A stretch of 64,000 nt of DNA from the NCBI RefSeq assembly GCF_000230895.2, contig NC_016604.1:2666001-2730000 (forward strand), written 5' to 3'. Each line of letters opens with the position of its first letter. Position 1 is the stretch's first letter. The position numbers were made by a program, and so were the translations under genes. Shown in pieces: positions 61,114 to 64,000 of the stretch. The notes beneath the pieces are model-generated. The model had not been told where the DNA came from, ran no database searches, and saw only the letters and a program-made list of their open reading frames with translations. Source of the stretch: Mycolicibacterium rhodesiae NBB3 (GTDB taxonomy: Bacteria > Actinomycetota > Actinomycetes > Mycobacteriales > Mycobacteriaceae).

Positions 61114-62027
61114 TCCTCGACCTCAGCGACGACGCCAAAGAGTATGGCCGCCAGGCGCTTCGGGCGTTCGAGTCCGCCGGCGGCGACCAGCTGGTGCAAC
61201 AAGCCGAAGCCAAGCCCGCGAGCCGGGAAGCGCTCGCCGGGCCTGCCCTGTCCGGACTCGGCGCCTGGGAACTCGACCCCCGCAATGACGCCGACGGTCT
61301 CGAGGCCGCCGCGGCGCTGTGCCGCAGCGCGGGCTACTGGGCGCTGCCCTATCCGGTCGCCGAACGCCTGGCTGCCCCCACCGGCATCGACGCCGACGGA
61401 CTCGTCGTGGTCGCGGGTCCTCGTCCTGCGGGTGTGCTCGCCGGACTCGAATCACGATGGGCCGCAGTGACGCTGGACGGCAGCCGGTCAGTGGTCTCGG
61501 CCCTGGGTGACGCGGGGCCGGCCTTCGTCGCCGAGCTCGAACTGTCCGCGCTCGACGATGACGGCGCGGCCGATGTCGCGTTGGGTCTCGTGCTGCCGTG
61601 CTGGACGCTGCTGGGCATGCTGGACCGCGCGATCGAGCTCACCATCGCCCACATCAGCTTGCGCAAGCAGTTCGGCCAGACGCTGTCGTCGTTCCAGGGC
61701 GTGCAGTTCCAGCTGACCGACGCTGAGGTCGAGCGCAGCGGACTGGACATCCTGGCCAAGTACGCGCTGTGGAGCGTCGGCGCCGGCAATCCGGAAGCGC
61801 TCAACGACGCACTGGCATTGAGGATGTCGGCGATCGAGGCCGCGGAGGTTGTCTTCCGGGTATGCCATCAGCTGCACGGCGCCGTCGGATTCTGCGACGA
61901 GACCACGCTGTCGTGGCTGTCGCGCTACAGCCAGCCGCTGCGCCGTCTGCCGCTGGGCCTATCGGCCACGCGAGACGAACTGACCCGCCGCGTCGGCGGA
62001 TCCGGGCTGACAGGACTGTTCGCATGA
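61110..62027 (+). CDS. Acyl-CoA dehydrogenase, smaller subunit
   Basis: A 305-residue partner with ISLRKQFGQTLSSFQGVQFQ and QLHGAVGFCDETTLSWLSRY in the C-terminal domain. The middle FAD-loop motif of a full acyl-CoA dehydrogenase is not seen, so it is probably the reduced subunit of a heteromeric enzyme with the preceding gene. ATG 61110 overlaps that gene; the longer frame is inside it. Confidence 0.9.
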   Translation: MILDLSDDAKEYGRQALRAFESAGGDQLVQQAEAKPASREALAGPALSGLGAWELDPRNDADGLEAAAALCRSAGYWALPYPVAERLAAPTGIDADGLVVVAGPRPAGVLAGLESRWAAVTLDGSRSVVSALGDAGPAFVAELELSALDDDGAADVALGLVLPCWTLLGMLDRAIELTIAHISLRKQFGQTLSSFQGVQFQLTDAEVERSGLDILAKYALWSVGAGNPEALNDALALRMSAIEAAEVVFRVCHQLHGAVGFCDETTLSWLSRYSQPLRRLPLGLSATRDELTRRVGGSGLTGLFA

Positions 62028-62941
62028 GGGTTGCGGTCATCGGTACCGGGTTCGGCAAGCACGCCGCCGCGCCCGTATTCGAGAGCCTTGGCCTCGACGT
62101 CGAGGTGATCAGCCCGCGCGACGACGCCGCGGTGAAGGCGGTCATCGCGTCAGACGTCGACCTGGTGTCAGTGCACTCACCGCCATTCATGCACGTCGAT
62201 CACGTGAACGCCGCCATTGACAACGGACATCCGGTGTTGTGCGACAAGCCGTTCGGCCGCAACGCGGACGAGGCCGAGGCGATGCGCGACCGTGCTCGTG
62301 CCGCTGGGGTGTTGCACTTCTTGAACTTCGAGTTCCGCTTCAACGCGTCTTGGGCCAAGCTCAAACAGCTGGCCGGCGATGGAACCATCGGAACCCCAGT
62401 GCATTTGAACTGGACCTTCTACGGCAGCGGATTGCGGGGCCGAAAGTACGGCTGGATCAACGACCGCGAACGTGGTGGCGGCTGGATCGGCGCGTACGGC
62501 TCCCACCTGATCGATTTCACACGGTGGTTGTTCAACAGCGAGGTCGTCGACTGTGGAGGCGTGACGCGTATCGACGGGTCGCCGCCGGAGGCGACCGCCG
62601 AGGACGCCTACTCGGCATGGTTCACGATGGCCAATGGTTGCACCGCTGTACATGACACCGGCTTCGCTGGGGCGGTCCCCCTCGCGCCCCGCGCGACCTT
62701 GCTCGGCAGCGCCGGCTCCATCGAACTGACGGCGGACACGACGCTGGTGGTGTACCGGCCGGGCGAAGCACCGCAAACGTTCGAATTCCCGCCCGCGCCA
62801 CGGCGGTCACCGCCACCGGCGCTGTCGGTGTTCCTGGGTGACGTCGTCGATGCGGTGAGAACGGGTACGCAGATCGCACCGTCGTTCGACGACGGTGTGG
62901 CGGTAGCCCATGCCATGGATCAGCTGCGGGCGAAGTCATGA
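62024..62941 (+). CDS. Gfo/Idh/MocA-family oxidoreductase
   Basis: A 305-residue NAD(P)-dependent oxidoreductase with the Rossmann motif VAVIGTGFGKHAAAP, the family motif CDKPFGRNADEA (Lys in EKP-type context) and GGGWIGAYGSHLIDFTRW with the likely catalytic Asp/His region. Members usually act on sugars or cyclitols, so the place between acyl-CoA dehydrogenases is unusual. It overlaps both neighbours by four bases. Confidence 0.9.
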   Translation: MRVAVIGTGFGKHAAAPVFESLGLDVEVISPRDDAAVKAVIASDVDLVSVHSPPFMHVDHVNAAIDNGHPVLCDKPFGRNADEAEAMRDRARAAGVLHFLNFEFRFNASWAKLKQLAGDGTIGTPVHLNWTFYGSGLRGRKYGWINDRERGGGWIGAYGSHLIDFTRWLFNSEVVDCGGVTRIDGSPPEATAEDAYSAWFTMANGCTAVHDTGFAGAVPLAPRATLLGSAGSIELTADTTLVVYRPGEAPQTFEFPPAPRRSPPPALSVFLGDVVDAVRTGTQIAPSFDDGVAVAHAMDQLRAKS

Positions 62942-64000
62942 CGAACCTGGACGACTTCCGCGCCACCGTGCGCGAATGGTGTGCCGCCAATATCCCCAGC
63001 GATTGGCGTCGAACCCAAACCGGTGCCACCGACGAGGAATTCGTCGCATTTCAGAAGGACTGGTTCAGCACGCTGCACAGCGCCGGGTATGCCGTCCCGC
63101 ACTGGCCACGGGAGTGGGGCGGCGGCATGTCGGTGCCCGAACAGGTGGTGCTCTACCAAGAGCTGGCCGCCCACGATGCGCCTCGGCTGGTGCTCGCGTT
63201 CGTCGGCATCCACCACGCCGCGTCGACGCTGTTGGTCGCCGGGACCGACGAGCAGCGCCGCCGCCACCTTCCCGCGATCCTCGACGGCGAGATCTGGGTG
63301 CAGGGCTTCTCCGAACCGGAGGCGGGCTCCGATCTGGCCAGCCTCCGCACGACCGCACGTCGTGACGGCGGCCACTACGTCGTCAACGGCCAGAAGCTGT
63401 GGGCCAGCGGCGGTATGCACGCGGACTGGTGCCTGTTGCTGGCCCGCACCGATCCCGATGCGCCCAAGCGCAAGGGTATTTCGTACTTCCTGTTGGACAT
63501 GACGACACCCGGCGTCGATGTGCGACCGATCCGCAACGCGATCGGGGATTCACACTTCTGCGAGGTGTTCCTCAATGATGTACGCATCCCCGCCGCCGAC
63601 CTCATCGGAGGCGAGAATCAAGGATGGCAGGTCGCGCAGGCGACCTTGGGCGCGGAGCGTGGCATGACGATGCTCGAGCTCGCCGAGCGCCTCGGCAACG
63701 CGGGCTTCCGTTGGCTGGTGCAGAGCAGCCCCGTCGACGATCCGATCGTGGCCGACGGTCTCGCGCAGTTCGAGATCGAGATCACCGGCCTGCGCGGCTT
63801 GTGCCGCAAAGTCGTGGAAGACCACGAAATCGGTACCGCCGGACCCGCCGACGCCTCCATCGTCAAGCTGTTCTACAGCGAACTGCTACAGCGGATGACG
63901 GATTTCGGCGCGGAGATCGGTGGACTGGGCGCCCACACCGAGCTTGCCAAGCCCATGTCGAGCGGTTGGGAGTCGGGCGCTTGGATGCTCGACTTCATCG
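62938..64000 (+). CDS. Acyl-CoA dehydrogenase, 3' end outside window
   Basis: My translation from ATG 62938 (MTNLDDFRATVREWCAANIP) stays open to the window end, giving at least 354 residues of an FadE-type protein. QGFSEPEAGSDLASLRTTAR is present, and the C-terminal part reaches ELAKPMSSGWESG. Overall it resembles the 59962-61113 protein, so it is a third dehydrogenase in the operon. The operon continues beyond the window. Confidence 0.9.
   Translation, partial: MTNLDDFRATVREWCAANIPSDWRRTQTGATDEEFVAFQKDWFSTLHSAGYAVPHWPREWGGGMSVPEQVVLYQELAAHDAPRLVLAFVGIHHAASTLLVAGTDEQRRRHLPAILDGEIWVQGFSEPEAGSDLASLRTTARRDGGHYVVNGQKLWASGGMHADWCLLLARTDPDAPKRKGISYFLLDMTTPGVDVRPIRNAIGDSHFCEVFLNDVRIPAADLIGGENQGWQVAQATLGAERGMTMLELAERLGNAGFRWLVQSSPVDDPIVADGLAQFEIEITGLRGLCRKVVEDHEIGTAGPADASIVKLFYSELLQRMTDFGAEIGGLGAHTELAKPMSSGWESGAWMLDFI

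Noticed and set aside
1..64000. CRISPR arrays, tRNA, rRNA, insertion sequences, attachment sites
   Set aside because: No regularly spaced repeats, cloverleaf genes, transposase motifs or integrase genes were seen on either strand.

Overview
The window reads as chromosomal DNA of an environmental, fast-growing mycobacterium (Mycolicibacterium type). The DNA is GC-rich, genes are tightly packed with many ATGA/GTGA overlaps, GTG starts are frequent, and many promoters fit a TANNNT box 6-8 bases before the start codon. Several blocks follow the gene order of M. tuberculosis Rv0896-Rv0910: gltA2, the Rv0897c-like oxidoreductase, the Rv0898c-like DUF2630 protein, prrB/prrA, then accD3, echA6, the Rv0906- and Rv0907-like genes, ctpE and the Rv0909/Rv0910-like pair. 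No tRNA, rRNA, CRISPR array, insertion sequence or prophage was seen, and no gap between genes exceeds 300 bases.

Layout. 1-5235: an MFS exporter cut by the window edge, a TetR regulator, citrate synthase, and a DHA2-type MFS exporter with its MarR regulator. 5246-9556: flavin oxidoreductase, DUF2630 protein, FKBP prolyl isomerase and the PrrAB two-component system. 9716-24348: an insertion relative to M. tuberculosis, holding a phospholipase-D-like protein, a split chromate transporter, a bacterial sodium-channel-like protein, a heterodimeric ABC exporter, a flavoprotein and an epoxide hydrolase, an acyl-CoA synthetase, and a class A flavin monooxygenase facing its TetR regulator. 24447-33319: the accD3-echA6-ctpE block.

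33346-46570 is the most unusual region. A minus-strand operon starts with a TetR gene and runs through a 34-residue tryptophan-rich membrane peptide, a VWA protein, a NorQ/CbbQ-like AAA+ ATPase, a 42-residue membrane peptide, a six-helix membrane protein with conserved Asp/His/Glu residues, a one-helix membrane protein, two cytochrome P450s, two DapB-like dehydrogenases, a VOC protein and a homologue of the ERG2/sigma-1 receptor family. A second TetR plus six-helix gene pair lies just upstream and is a recent duplicate. A shared palindrome, TGACTNNAGTCA or close to it, lies on sigma-A-type promoters at three points. I infer an undescribed membrane metalloenzyme complex with its own AAA+/VWA activase, serving oxidation of a hydrophobic substrate.

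46633-64000 holds a catabolic region. A GntR regulator sits in an operon with a beta-propeller protein, two CoA ligases and an SDR. It faces an operon of SDR, Rieske oxygenase, Baeyer-Villiger-type monooxygenase, SDR, family III CoA-transferase, three acyl-CoA dehydrogenases (the last cut by the window end) and a Gfo/Idh-type oxidoreductase. The logic is oxygenation, alcohol oxidation, CoA activation and beta-oxidation. The substrate cannot be read from the sequence.
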